Shown piece after piece: positions 44,611 through 54,258 of a stretch of 64,000 bases of DNA. The DNA lies in the NCBI RefSeq assembly GCF_002127535.1, contig NZ_MUBJ01000016.1, positions 1-64,000 of the forward strand, written 5' to 3'. The position numbers and the translations under genes were made by a program. Under the pieces are notes generated by a model that ran no database searches, was not told where the DNA came from, and saw only the letters and a program-made list of their open reading frames with translations. Origin of the DNA: Xenorhabdus vietnamensis (lineage in GTDB: Bacteria > Pseudomonadota > Gammaproteobacteria > Enterobacterales > Enterobacteriaceae). Positions within the stretch are counted from its first letter, which is position 1. Each line of letters starts with the position of its first letter.

Positions 44611-46002
44611 ATGACACAAGTAATAAACTCGCTGTACCGTCAGCTACCATCTATTGACCGATTGTTGCGGGAGCCAGAAATCACCTCGCTGATTGTGTCT
44701 CATGGGCAGACGCAAGTGGTAGATATATTGCGGGAAATGCAGGAACAGGCGCGGCTCAATATTCGTGAGCATCAAGCCTTGCCAGAGTGGAGTGATGATT
44801 GGGCAGCATCATTGCACCGAAGATTGGAGAGGGGGCAAACGTCAGCATTGCAGCCAGTATTTAACCTGAGCGGAACAGTACTTCATACCAATCTGGGACG
44901 CGCATTGTTGGCTGAAACGGCAATTGATGCGGTGACACAGGCAATGCGTTCACCGGTTACGTTGGAATATTCCCTTGAAGGTGCCAGTCGCGGGCATCGT
45001 GATCGCGCACTGGCTGGTTTACTCTGTATGTTGACTGGTGCAGAAGATGCCTGCATCGTTAACAATAATGCTGCCGCGGTTTTACTGGTGCTGGCAGCAG
45101 TAGCGCAAGGAAAAGAGGTTGTTGTTTCCCGCGGTGAATTGGTTGAGATTGGCGGAGCGTTCCGTATTCCTGACGTTATGGTGCAAGCGGGCTGCCGTCT
45201 GGTGGAAGTGGGGACAACGAACCGAACACATTTGAAAGATTACCAGCGGGCAATCAATGCTGACACCGGCATGCTGATGAAGGTGCATACCAGTAATTAC
45301 AGTATTGAGGGCTTCACGGCTGAAGTATCGGGAGCAGAGTTGGCGAAGCTGGGCATGATATCCAAAATCCCGACAGTTATCGATCTTGGCAGTGGTTCCA
45401 TGATAGACATGACGCAATATGGCTTGCCCGCAGAGCCAATGCCCCAGGATTACCTGAACCATGGCATCGATTTGGTGACCTTCTCTGGCGATAAATTACT
45501 GGGTGGCCCACAAGCCGGCATTATTGTTGGCAAAAAACAGTGGATAGAGGCTATCCAGCATCACCCCCTGAAGCGTGCATTGCGGGCAGATAAAATGACG
45601 CTGGCTGCGTTGGAAGCGACGTTGCGTCTCTATCAACATCCTGAGCAGCTTAGTCAGAAATTACCCACTTTACGTTTGCTGACCCGCACGCAAGGTGAAA
45701 TCCGTGATATGGCGCAACAGTTACGTCTCAGAATTCGGGCATATTACAGCGACAAATTCATTGTTCGTGATGAACCTTGCTATTCCCAAATTGGTAGTGG
45801 CTCTTTGCCTGTGGATCGTTTGCCCAGTTGGGCGCTGACTTTTACTGCCATTGATGGACGTGGCAGCACTTTGGAAAAATTGGCTCACCAATGGCGCAAT
45901 TTGAAAAAACCGGTGATTGGGCGTCTGTATGATGGTCGGTTATGGCTGGATCTACGCTGCCTGGAAGATGAAAATGAATTATCGCTGGCGCTGTTTTTAT
46001 AA
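44611..46002 (+). CDS. selA: L-seryl-tRNA(Sec) selenium transferase
   Basis: 463 aa, the same length as in E. coli. A PLP enzyme, it converts Ser-tRNA(Sec) to Sec-tRNA(Sec) with selenophosphate. The PLP lysine is Lys295 in [14 protein letters not shown]. The conserved [20 protein letters not shown] segment is near residue 80. Placement directly behind fdhE ties the selenocysteine machinery to its main client, fdoG. Confidence 0.96.
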   Translation: MTQVINSLYRQLPSIDRLLREPEITSLIVSHGQTQVVDILREMQEQARLNIREHQALPEWSDDWAASLHRRLERGQTSALQPVFNLSGTVLHTNLGRALLAETAIDAVTQAMRSPVTLEYSLEGASRGHRDRALAGLLCMLTGAEDACIVNNNAAAVLLVLAAVAQGKEVVVSRGELVEIGGAFRIPDVMVQAGCRLVEVGTTNRTHLKDYQRAINADTGMLMKVHTSNYSIEGFTAEVSGAELAKLGMISKIPTVIDLGSGSMIDMTQYGLPAEPMPQDYLNHGIDLVTFSGDKLLGGPQAGIIVGKKQWIEAIQHHPLKRALRADKMTLAALEATLRLYQHPEQLSQKLPTLRLLTRTQGEIRDMAQQLRLRIRAYYSDKFIVRDEPCYSQIGSGSLPVDRLPSWALTFTAIDGRGSTLEKLAHQWRNLKKPVIGRLYDGRLWLDLRCLEDENELSLALFL

Positions 46003-46050
46003 ACATGGCTGCCATCAAAATTGCGGTTATAAGAAATAGGTTCGATAACT

Positions 46051-47979
46051 ATGATTTTTGCCACAGCGGGACATATTGATCACGGTAAAACGACCCTGAT
46101 TCAAGCAATCACGGGTGTTGACACAACCCATTTACCGGAAGAGAAAAAACGCGGGATGACTATTGATCTCGGTTATGCCTACTGGCCGCAGCCAGATGGA
46201 TCTTCGGTGGGGTTTGTTGATGTGCCGGGGCATGAAAAATTCCTCTCCAATATGTTGGCGGGGATTGGTGGCATAGATCATATTCTGCTGGTTGTCGCCT
46301 GTGATGATGGTGTGATGGCTCAGACGCGGGAACACCTGGCAATTTTACGTTTAATCGGGCGGCCTGCCATTACAGTTGTGCTGACCAAAGCGGATAGTGT
46401 CGAACAAGCACGGATTGTGGAAGTCCGGCAACAGGCTGTGCAATTATTGGCATCACAAGGTTGGCAATCAGTACCTTTGTTTGTAACATCTGCAACCACA
46501 GAGAATGGAATCATCCCTCTGAGGGAACATTTGTTATCTATTCATCAGATAAATTCTGTCCATCAATTTTGCCACGCTTTGACTTTGCAAGATCCTCAAT
46601 ATGAAAGATTAAAACAACGTTTCCGTTTGGCTATCGATCGTGTTTTTATCGTTAAAGGTGCTGGGTTGGTTGTTACCGGGACAGCGTTAGCGGGAAATAT
46701 CGATGTCGGTGAAACGTTATGGCTGACTGGCAGTGATCAAGCCGTGAGAGTACGCGGTTTGCATGCACAGAATCAACCCGCTCAGAGTGCTGGAGCGGGG
46801 CAGCGTGTAGCATTGAATATCGTCGGGGATATCAGCAAAGAGCAAATTTTCCGTGGTGACTGGTTATTGTCACAGCAACCAATAATACAGAAACCGCTAT
46901 CACAAAACCTATTGCTTGCGGCTGAGAAAGTGCTGGTAGAAATTGAAGCTGATTCACCACTGCAAAACTGGCAATCTCTCCATATCCATCATGCCGCCAG
47001 TCATATAACCGGACGAATTTCTATACTGAACTCGTTGGCTGATGCGCCAATATTGGCTGAACTGACGTTGGATCGCCCGTTGTGGCTGGTGGAAAATGAT
47101 CGTTTGATATTGCGTGATATCAGTGCCAAGAAAACGCTGGCAGGAGCGAGGGTCATTAGCTTAAATTCACCACGTAGAGGTAAGCGTCGGCCTGAGTTTC
47201 TTGATTGGCTATCCCAACTGTCCCGAACACACAGCCATGCGGAAAGTCTCATCTTATATTTAACCCGCGGTGCATTGTCACTCAGCCATTTTGTCTGGTC
47301 ACGTCAGTTGACAGAAAGTCAGCTCAATAGTTTGCTAAGCGAGGTGAAGGTAGTTTTTGCTGGTGATTGGGCATTATCACAACATCACGCAGAGTTGGCA
47401 GAACAAAAACTATTGCAGTCCATGGCGGGATACCACGAAAAACACCCCGATCAACTGGGAGTAGGCAAAGCACGCTTGAAACGAATGGCTCTGCCGACAC
47501 TGGATGATATGCTGGCTTATAAACTTATCAACCGGTTATTGGAACAAGATGCGCTAAAACAAACCAATGGCTGGCTGCATTTGCCTGAGCATGGATTAAT
47601 GTTTACCGCAGAGCAGGCGAGTTTGTGGTCAAAAGTAGAACCACATTTTAAAGCCGAAGCATGGTGGGTACGCGATTTGGCAACTGAAATGGGAGAAGAT
47701 GAAGAAACCATGCGCAGCCTTTTGCGAAAAGCAGCGCAACTAGGGCTCATCATCGCTATTGTGTCTGATCGTTATTACCACCATCATTGCATTCAGCGGT
47801 TTGCTAATTTAATCCGCAGTTATTCTCAGGATAAGGGAGGAATAACGGCAATAGAGTTTCGGGATAAGTTGGGTATTGGCCGGAAATTAGCGATACAAAT
47901 ACTGGAGTACTTTGATCGCACGGGGTTTACCCGTAGGAAAGCGGATTTGCACGTTTTGCGGGATGAAGGCATTTTCTAG
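46051..47979 (+). CDS. selB: Selenocysteine-specific elongation factor SelB
   Basis: 642 aa (E. coli 614). The N-terminal GTPase domain shows GHIDHGKTTL (residues 7-16), DVPGHEKFL and TKAD. EF-Tu-like barrel domains follow, and the C-terminal 250 residues contain winged-helix units that bind the SECIS hairpin (end GFTRRKADLHVLRDEGIF). It brings Sec-tRNA to UGA in fdoG. Confidence 0.95.
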   Translation: MIFATAGHIDHGKTTLIQAITGVDTTHLPEEKKRGMTIDLGYAYWPQPDGSSVGFVDVPGHEKFLSNMLAGIGGIDHILLVVACDDGVMAQTREHLAILRLIGRPAITVVLTKADSVEQARIVEVRQQAVQLLASQGWQSVPLFVTSATTENGIIPLREHLLSIHQINSVHQFCHALTLQDPQYERLKQRFRLAIDRVFIVKGAGLVVTGTALAGNIDVGETLWLTGSDQAVRVRGLHAQNQPAQSAGAGQRVALNIVGDISKEQIFRGDWLLSQQPIIQKPLSQNLLLAAEKVLVEIEADSPLQNWQSLHIHHAASHITGRISILNSLADAPILAELTLDRPLWLVENDRLILRDISAKKTLAGARVISLNSPRRGKRRPEFLDWLSQLSRTHSHAESLILYLTRGALSLSHFVWSRQLTESQLNSLLSEVKVVFAGDWALSQHHAELAEQKLLQSMAGYHEKHPDQLGVGKARLKRMALPTLDDMLAYKLINRLLEQDALKQTNGWLHLPEHGLMFTAEQASLWSKVEPHFKAEAWWVRDLATEMGEDEETMRSLLRKAAQLGLIIAIVSDRYYHHHCIQRFANLIRSYSQDKGGITAIEFRDKLGIGRKLAIQILEYFDRTGFTRRKADLHVLRDEGIF

Positions 47980-47984
47980 CGCTT

Positions 47985-48030
47985 TGTTTTAAAAACAGAT
48001 CGCTTTAAAAACAGATTACTTTAAAGCAGA
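47985..48030 (+). repeat. Short tandem repeat after selB
   Basis: Three degenerate copies of a 15-16 bp unit (CGCTTTAAAAACAGAT type) directly follow selB. No gene function is seen; the region to 48194 is otherwise non-coding. Confidence 0.6.
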
Positions 48031-48194
48031 TAGCGTGTTTGATGCCTGTTTTCACTATCATTAGTTGAACTCCTTTGAATTCATGCTGTCTCCATTGAAC
48101 TAACCCGCTGCATTTTATTTGCGGTATATTTGATAACTTGTGCTATTTTTCATCAAATTATCAAGCTGAACTCATGTGTGGAATTCAATAAAGT

Positions 48195-49844
48195 ATGAAA
48201 AGAAAGATAATCTCGAGGGTTTATCTGGGATTGCTGTTGATTGCTTCCTTGATATTAGTGTTTGAAAAGGGCGGAGATATTTATCCTGCATTGGTGTCTG
48301 TCGGCGTATTTGGCGTCATCTTTGGTCTGGCTTTTTTAGTTTCAGCGCGCTGGTTATTTTCGGCGGTGTTAACCGGAACCTTGTTTATCATCCTTAAATT
48401 CCTCAACCAGATAAAAGTTCATTATTACAAAGATCAATTACTGTTTTCTGATTTGAATGTCATGTTAGACCCTTCAAATCAGGAGACCTTGCGCCATTAT
48501 TGGCTGGCAGGTGTCGCTGTAGTGGCAATGTTTATCTGGTTGATATTCAATATGATATTGAGTTGGAAATCGCTGCCTTATGAACGTGGGATCAAATGGC
48601 GACTAGCCAGTATTGCTTTGATGGTAGTGAGTGTATGGGGAATCAACCAGACGGTTAATGCTTACCATACTGAATGGCAAAGTGAATTACCGAAGGGACG
48701 GGGAACAATGACCAATATGGTGATGTCTGCCTCGGATTCGCGATATCAGCTTCCTAAATTCGGTTCATCTGCTGATTATTTTTTACAACAGGCGAAAAAA
48801 GTGACGTTGCCTGAACCTCAGTCAGACGTTAAACCTGATGTTGTTGTATTATTGCAAGAGTCCACCGTTAATCCTCATATTTACCAGTTACCCACCAATG
48901 TACACTTACCTGACCTTTACATGTTCCAGCGTGATGCGGGTGTCAGTGCCCAAAGCCCACTCAGGGTACAGACCTTTGGCGGCGGGACATGGTTATCTGA
49001 ATTCTCCGTTTTAACCGGATTGAATACAGAGGACTTTGAACCCAATAAAAATTCGGTGTTTTACATTGTTGTTGATCATCTTAAAAACAGCCTGTTCCGT
49101 GTAATGAAAGACAATGGCTATTACACGGTTGTTCTGACACCATTTAATAAATCTGCTTATCATGCGGGACATGCTTACAAAACTCTGGGCGTTGATCGGA
49201 TTATCCAACCACAGGAGCTTGGCTATCCGGCAGACATGGAAGAAAATTTATGGAAAATCTCGACACAAGATATGTTGTCTTACGTGAAAACTATCTTGGC
49301 GAAGGAAACAGACAAGCCGATTTTTATTTTTTCTCTGACAATGTATGAACATGGCCCTTATGAAGAGAGCCATCATGATGATTATGGTTTGGCTGGAAAA
49401 ATTGAGCCTTCAACGACGGCGGGCAAATTTAGCCATTATATGGAAAAAATCATAGCGTCAGATCCTGCCATCAAGGATTTCAGTGAATTCGTTGCCCATC
49501 GCGAAAAACCGACTGTTTTCCTCTACTTTGGTGATCATCAACCGAGCATCCACTTTGAGCACTATAATTCTCCACTGCCTGATCCAGCACATGTGACTCA
49601 ATTTACTCTGCGGGATAACCTGAAACAGGGAGCATCAATAACAACGGGCAAGCTGACCGATATCTCTTTTCTCGGCGGCATGATTCTGGAACGTGCTCGT
49701 TTGCCAGCTTCTGAGTTCTACCAAGCCAATATGATCATGCGTCATTTGTGTGATGGTGCCTTGAATGATTGTCAGGACAATGCGCTGGTAGAGAGTTATA
49801 AGCATTATATTTACCAGCAGTTAAAAGTAGCGAGTAAGGAATAA
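48195..49844 (+). CDS. LTA-synthase-like sulfatase-family phosphotransferase
   Basis: 549 aa. Four or five transmembrane helices occupy residues about 5-165, followed by a periplasmic alkaline-phosphatase-fold domain: VVLLQESTVNP, TFGGGTWLSEFSVLTG with a candidate Thr nucleophile, TMYEHGPY, and YFGDHQPSIHF as a metal-binding site. The architecture fits membrane phosphoglycerol or phosphoethanolamine transferases that decorate glycans or lipid A. No eptA-type neighbours are present. Monocistronic; acceptor unknown. Confidence 0.82.
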   Translation: MKRKIISRVYLGLLLIASLILVFEKGGDIYPALVSVGVFGVIFGLAFLVSARWLFSAVLTGTLFIILKFLNQIKVHYYKDQLLFSDLNVMLDPSNQETLRHYWLAGVAVVAMFIWLIFNMILSWKSLPYERGIKWRLASIALMVVSVWGINQTVNAYHTEWQSELPKGRGTMTNMVMSASDSRYQLPKFGSSADYFLQQAKKVTLPEPQSDVKPDVVVLLQESTVNPHIYQLPTNVHLPDLYMFQRDAGVSAQSPLRVQTFGGGTWLSEFSVLTGLNTEDFEPNKNSVFYIVVDHLKNSLFRVMKDNGYYTVVLTPFNKSAYHAGHAYKTLGVDRIIQPQELGYPADMEENLWKISTQDMLSYVKTILAKETDKPIFIFSLTMYEHGPYEESHHDDYGLAGKIEPSTTAGKFSHYMEKIIASDPAIKDFSEFVAHREKPTVFLYFGDHQPSIHFEHYNSPLPDPAHVTQFTLRDNLKQGASITTGKLTDISFLGGMILERARLPASEFYQANMIMRHLCDGALNDCQDNALVESYKHYIYQQLKVASKE

Positions 49845-50407
49845 ATTTCGCTGTTTTCCCTTGCTTTCATTGTTACTTCTCTTTGTGTCCCCTTCTGTCG
49901 ATGATGTTATTTGGCAGAAGGGATGTATTGAAAAGATGTGTTACTCCGTAAATGTCTGGCTGACCCGGCCATTAATTCTAAAACGATTATTTCATGAGAT
50001 GCAGTTTCATAAGATGCTAATTCACTAATATCTTTCATAAATAATCCCCTTAGTAAAAGATGATATATCACTTATCTTTAAGTTGGCTGTTTTTATTTTG
50101 TCCTAATGAATTGAAAACCCTGAAGTATTGATAGCTGACTTATGTAACTAATTGTTTTTCATTATGTTTAATGAATCTATAAATCATTCTTGCGTCAGAG
50201 CTATATCCTATAGAAATTAAAGTGACGTTTTTAGTGAATAACAATGATCCGGTCTTTTATTGAACTAAAAATGTTGTTTTCTGTGCAGGGTGGTCATTTT
50301 TTTAATGACAGAATGTCGGTAATTAACCAGATATAGTAAGAAAATTTCAAGCTGAATTCCCCTCTTCAAAAGAAGAGGAGTGAGTGATTCATAAATGACC
50401 AGATATA
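49845..50407. other. Intergenic region
   Basis: 563 bp, AT-rich. Near its right end is a 7-bp hairpin CCTCTTC / GAAGAGG (50361-50367 with 50372-50378), followed on the minus strand by a weakly T-rich tail. It is a candidate terminator for the GntR gene. Nothing else is recognised. Confidence 0.4.
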
Positions 50408-51184
50408 TTAATTATTTTGCGGTTTGTAATTGATGTCGATATTTTGAGGAGAATTGAAATCCAGCCCATAAATGTCACCACGACATAAAATTTCACTGAA
50501 CTCAATGATATCATTTTGGTTATTCAGGCTTATTTGGTGAATTTGTAGCAATGGTGAGCTTTCAGCGACATTGAGCAATATGGCCAGATCTGTAGGGCAG
50601 GAAATGGCTTTGATTTTGTGATGCACATTGGTTAAGTGGATATTTTGTCCCTCCCAATGCGCATACAGGGAACCTTCCAACAGCTCAGGATGAGGCAGAT
50701 AGAGCCGGGGAATATAGGTATTCTCAAGGGAAACCGGCATGCCATTGGCAAGGCGAATACGGCGCAGTTCAGCGATGGGTTCACCTGTGTTAATCGACAA
50801 TTTTTTTGCAATCTCTTCCGGTGCGGGAATAATATTTCTCGATAGCCAATAATTGGATACCGTTCCTCCCTCTTTAATAATCTGGGAGGTAAAGCCGACA
50901 GCCTGATTGAGTGAAGAGCACCCCGGTTTGGCAACCTGAGTGCCAATGCCTTGCTGGCGTATGATTACCCCTTTTTCTTCCAGAATCTGCATTGCCTTAC
51001 TGACTGTTACGCGGGATATATTGAGAAGTTCAGCTAATCGGCGTTCTGGTGGCAAAAACTCACCGACATTCAATAACTGCTTTTCAATTGCCATTTCAAT
51101 AGCTTTTTGCAGTTGTATATAACGAGGGCTATTGCTTTTCTTTTCAAGTTGTTCGCATACCCAGTCAACAAAGTGATCCAGCAT
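50408..51184 (-). CDS. GntR/HutC-family regulator with UTRA domain
   Basis: 258 aa. The winged-helix GntR domain is at residues about 15-85 (GEFLPPERRLAELLNISRVTVSKAMQILEEKG), followed by a UTRA effector domain (about 100-245, with ELRRIRLANGMPVSLENTYI). UTRA domains bind small metabolites. The gene neighbours an NCS1 permease and a PfkB kinase on the opposite strand, so it probably controls uptake and phosphorylation of a nucleobase, nucleoside or related compound. A paired TGTACA site lies just upstream. Confidence 0.85.
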   Translation of the reverse strand: MLDHFVDWVCEQLEKKSNSPRYIQLQKAIEMAIEKQLLNVGEFLPPERRLAELLNISRVTVSKAMQILEEKGVIIRQQGIGTQVAKPGCSSLNQAVGFTSQIIKEGGTVSNYWLSRNIIPAPEEIAKKLSINTGEPIAELRRIRLANGMPVSLENTYIPRLYLPHPELLEGSLYAHWEGQNIHLTNVHHKIKAISCPTDLAILLNVAESSPLLQIHQISLNNQNDIIEFSEILCRGDIYGLDFNSPQNIDINYKPQNN

Positions 51185-51215
51185 TTTTTTAACCCCAGTT
51201 ATTTAATGGCCTAAG

Positions 51216-51233
51216 TGTACATTAGCCTGTACA
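51216..51233. promoter_or_regulatory. Candidate GntR operator
   Basis: Two TGTACA hexamers (51216-51221 and 51228-51233) are spaced 6 bp apart, 32 bp upstream of the GntR start. The GT...AC core is typical of HutC-type operators. Autoregulation is inferred. Confidence 0.4.
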
Positions 51234-51482
51234 GCAAGGTATAGAGTGTATTGGAATTAGATTGGTATCACATAATGACAAAATTGGACTTTCATTGGCC
51301 TTAATGGATGGATAAAGTATAAATCCTGCTTATATAAGAAATCGGGAGTCTGGGAACTTTTTTCTGAAACTACCTGATCTATTTGCAGGAGCTGTATATC
51401 TGATATGTTTCGAGCTACATCCAACAGAATTGTCGCTCGAAAGATGAAAGGTATACAGAAACGTTATATGTTCTTCAATCTT

Positions 51483-51507
51483 AGGGCTGATGTCTGACAT
51501 CAGCCCT
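51483..51507 (-). terminator. Hairpin after small ORF
   Basis: A perfect 11-bp stem AGGGCTGATGT / ACATCAGCCCT has a 3-nt loop, 17 bp beyond the stop of the 69-aa ORF. No T run follows, so it may instead be an mRNA stability element. Confidence 0.5.
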
Positions 51508-51523
51508 AGTGTGGCGTGGCAGA

Positions 51524-51733
51524 TCAGGCGTCCTGTTGCCAGTTGTGCTTGAAGAAACATCGGCTTAATTGACTTTCTTTTGCAGGGTTAATCAAGCCGG
51601 AACGTAGTGCTCTGGTCATGACGTCATTTTTTTGGTACTCCGGTAGAGTGTGTGATTCGCGCCAACCTAGGGAAAGAGAACCATTGTAGCCATGACCAGA
51701 GCCATTTTTCAGGACGTTATCCGATATCTTCAT
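51524..51733 (-). CDS. Small hypothetical protein
   Basis: 69 aa, in an otherwise empty 579-bp gap between the GntR and permease genes. It starts MKISDNVLKNGSGHGYNGSL after a GCAGGGA site and is followed by an 11-bp hairpin, so it has the layout of a real small gene. It is hydrophilic, rich in Gly, Asn and Ser at the N-terminus, with one Cys. No family recognised. It could also be a degenerate remnant. Confidence 0.38.
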   Translation of the reverse strand: MKISDNVLKNGSGHGYNGSLSLGWRESHTLPEYQKNDVMTRALRSGLINPAKESQLSRCFFKHNWQQDA

Positions 51734-51835
51734 ATTCCCTGCTGAGGTAAATGGTATAAGTTAGTGCAGTTCACTCAGATAGGGTTTTTCGCCTTGTGTC
51801 TTAAGCTTGGCCTTAAGACAGTGATGGAAAACATA

Positions 51836-53236
51836 ATGGGTACACAACAAAATCGTCATCGGTTCTGGAAGGTAGAACGTACAGGTATAGATATTATCCC
51901 TTCTTCAGAACGCACAGGTACACCTCTGGATCTATTCTGGGTCTGGTCAGCCGCCAATATTGGCATTCTCGGCATTGTTTATGGTGCCATCATCGTTTCC
52001 TTTAAACTCTCTTTCCTGCAATCGGTACTCGCGGCATTAATTGGCCTCTCCAGCTTCGCGTTGGTCGGCTATATCAGTTTCAGTGGCAAATTGGGAAGAA
52101 CCACAACTCTCACTCTCTCCCGGACTATCTTTGGTATTAAGGGCAATATTGCGCCGACAGTGATTTTTTGGTTCATCTCCATGGGGTGGGAATCCATCAA
52201 TATTGTTACTGGTACTTTGACACTTTCTGCGCTATTTCAGGCTTGCGGACTCAGTGAAAGTACATTTTTGACTGTAGTTAGCATGGTATTGTTTGCCGGG
52301 TTGTCAATTGGTGTCACTTTACTGGGAAAAGAGATGGTCATCACCATGCAACGGTGGGTTACCAAAATTTTCGGCGTAATGACACTCGTTGTCGTGTTCT
52401 ATATTCTGTTCACGACAGAATGGAAGGCTGTATTAGCCATGCCATCAGGCAGTTGGTTAACGGGCTTCCTGCCCGCTGTTTCGGTGGTTGCTGCCGGGAG
52501 TGGTATCGCATGGGCAGCCACGGGCGCTGATTATAGCCGCTATCAGAATGAAAACTCCCCCAAAGGAAAAATATTTGCGGCAGTAACCGCAGGCGGAATG
52601 ATCCCTCTTGTATTGCTATTGTTTGCCGGGATCCTGCTCTCCGTGCAATTACCTGACCTTCCTAAATCAGAGAATCCGATTGCCCATATTGGCTCTATCT
52701 TGCCGGATTGGATGGTGATTCCTTATTTAATGACGGCAATCGCGGGGATAGTCACAATGGCCGTCATGAGTCTCTATTCTGCTAGTTTGAACTTGTTGAC
52801 ATTGGGAATAAAAGTTAAACGAGTCCATGCTGTTACCATTGATTCCATTATTGTACTGACTGTGGCGGTTTATACTCTTTTTGTTACCGGTGACTTCATG
52901 GGGCCATTTGTCGCATTTTTGATATTCTGTGGCGTATTTTTGGCATCATGGGAAGCAGTCTTCTTACTTGATTACATCGTTATCCGCCGCAAGCAGGGAT
53001 ATTGTGCGGATAAGTTATTTAATTATATTGGCCCAAATGGCGGCATCCAATGGATCCCTATCTTGTGCTGGCTACTGGGAGCATTGGCCGGTTTTCTGGT
53101 GACGCAAAATGACTTTATGAGTGGCCCTTGGGCTGTGGGAATTTTTGCGAATTCCAGCCTTGGGTTATTCCTGTCATTTATCGTCAGTTTTATCTGTTAT
53201 GGTCTGTATTTGATGCTGAATAGGTACAAAAAATGA
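51836..53236 (+). CDS. NCS1-family nucleobase/cytosine permease
   Basis: 466 aa from the ATG at 51836, which has GGAAAA upstream; ATGs at 51824 and 51764 are in frame. About twelve transmembrane helices. The NCS1 region GWESINIVTGTLTL and TGADYSRYQNENSPKGKIF match CodB-like permeases. Its stop overlaps the kinase start (ATGA), so transport and phosphorylation are translationally coupled. Substrate class: cytosine, purine, allantoin, hydantoin or thiamine type; the kinase partner favours a ribosylated or hydroxymethyl compound. Confidence 0.83.
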   Translation: MGTQQNRHRFWKVERTGIDIIPSSERTGTPLDLFWVWSAANIGILGIVYGAIIVSFKLSFLQSVLAALIGLSSFALVGYISFSGKLGRTTTLTLSRTIFGIKGNIAPTVIFWFISMGWESINIVTGTLTLSALFQACGLSESTFLTVVSMVLFAGLSIGVTLLGKEMVITMQRWVTKIFGVMTLVVVFYILFTTEWKAVLAMPSGSWLTGFLPAVSVVAAGSGIAWAATGADYSRYQNENSPKGKIFAAVTAGGMIPLVLLLFAGILLSVQLPDLPKSENPIAHIGSILPDWMVIPYLMTAIAGIVTMAVMSLYSASLNLLTLGIKVKRVHAVTIDSIIVLTVAVYTLFVTGDFMGPFVAFLIFCGVFLASWEAVFLLDYIVIRRKQGYCADKLFNYIGPNGGIQWIPILCWLLGALAGFLVTQNDFMSGPWAVGIFANSSLGLFLSFIVSFICYGLYLMLNRYKK

Positions 53237-54156
53237 AGGAGCCTCGACTGCCTGTTGTTGTTTTGGGGTCGGCGACAGGGGATATAGTTCTCAGGTTGCC
53301 AGAATTATTTCATGATGGTGAATATTGGGAAGCTGAGGAAATTGATCGGCAAGTTGGTGGCTGCGCATTTAATGTGGCACGTGCGCTGTGTCGTCTTCAA
53401 ACGCCGGTTATCAATGGCATATTTGTAGGTAATGGCGCTTGGGGCAAATGTGTCGCAACAGAAATGGAAGAACTTGGGTTGACGGTGACCCTGCGTCATC
53501 CCACAAAAGATAATAGCTGGTGTTTTGCCATGGTGCAGCCCGATGGCAAGCGCGTTTATGTCTCCGTTCCTGGTTGTGACGACTCTTGGCATAAAGATAT
53601 ATTAGCGACGATTCCTCTCCCTGAGCAGGGGTATCTCTATTCCAGCGGCTATGAACTGGCCAATCTAAAAGCAGGCGATTTGCGTGAATGGATGCTGGCC
53701 TCCCCGGCAGGGCTGACTTTGGTATTGGATTTTGGCCCTCGTTTAATTGATATAGATCCTGAATTTATTCGGGCATTACCCGTGGAAAGAACAATACTCA
53801 GCTTAAATAAAGATGAGATTGCCTTACTGTGTGGTGTGGGGGATTCAATGACACAGGCCAGCCGTTATGCCGATGAACATGGTTTCACGATGATTGCCAG
53901 AGTGGGCATTGAAGGGGCGTGGATATGCCAACCCAATCTAGAACCAGAATATGTACCTGCTTATACGGTCAAGTCTGAGGATCGCATTGGCGCAGGTGAT
54001 GCACATTGTGGTGGAATGTTGGCGGGATTATCGCAGGGCATGTCTTTACGCGATGCCGTAGATCTCGGAAACCGCGTTGCAGCAGTTGTTGTCAGCCGCT
54101 CTGGTGCTAATGGTGCGCCGAACAAGGATGAACTGGCAGATTTTATCTTTGGTTAA
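53233..54156 (+). CDS. PfkB-family sugar/nucleoside kinase
   Basis: 307 aa. The N-terminal GG motif is QVGGCAFNVARALCRL. The C-terminal catalytic signature DRIGAGDAHCGGMLAGL (about residues 252-268) has the base Asp256-259 region of PfkB kinases. Relatives phosphorylate ribose, pseudouridine, adenosine or fructose derivatives. The cotranscribed NCS1 permease and divergent GntR regulator suggest uptake and trapping of one specific compound; pseudouridine is one option but no glycosidase (psuG) is adjacent. Confidence 0.85.
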   Translation: MKEPRLPVVVLGSATGDIVLRLPELFHDGEYWEAEEIDRQVGGCAFNVARALCRLQTPVINGIFVGNGAWGKCVATEMEELGLTVTLRHPTKDNSWCFAMVQPDGKRVYVSVPGCDDSWHKDILATIPLPEQGYLYSSGYELANLKAGDLREWMLASPAGLTLVLDFGPRLIDIDPEFIRALPVERTILSLNKDEIALLCGVGDSMTQASRYADEHGFTMIARVGIEGAWICQPNLEPEYVPAYTVKSEDRIGAGDAHCGGMLAGLSQGMSLRDAVDLGNRVAAVVVSRSGANGAPNKDELADFIFG

Positions 54157-54195
54157 ATGACCTGAAAATTTATCAGGGAAAAAATACGTCAACAA

Positions 54196-54232
54196 AAAAC
54201 CTACACAATTGAAATATTGCGTAGGTTTTTTT
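54196..54232 (+). terminator. Intrinsic terminator after the kinase gene
   Basis: A 12-bp stem with one mismatch (AACCTACACAAT paired with ATTGCGTAGGTT) is followed by a T run, 40 bp after the kinase stop. It may serve both convergent genes. Confidence 0.8.
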
Positions 54233-54258
54233 CGAGGTTTATACCGAGCGGGTCTTTA

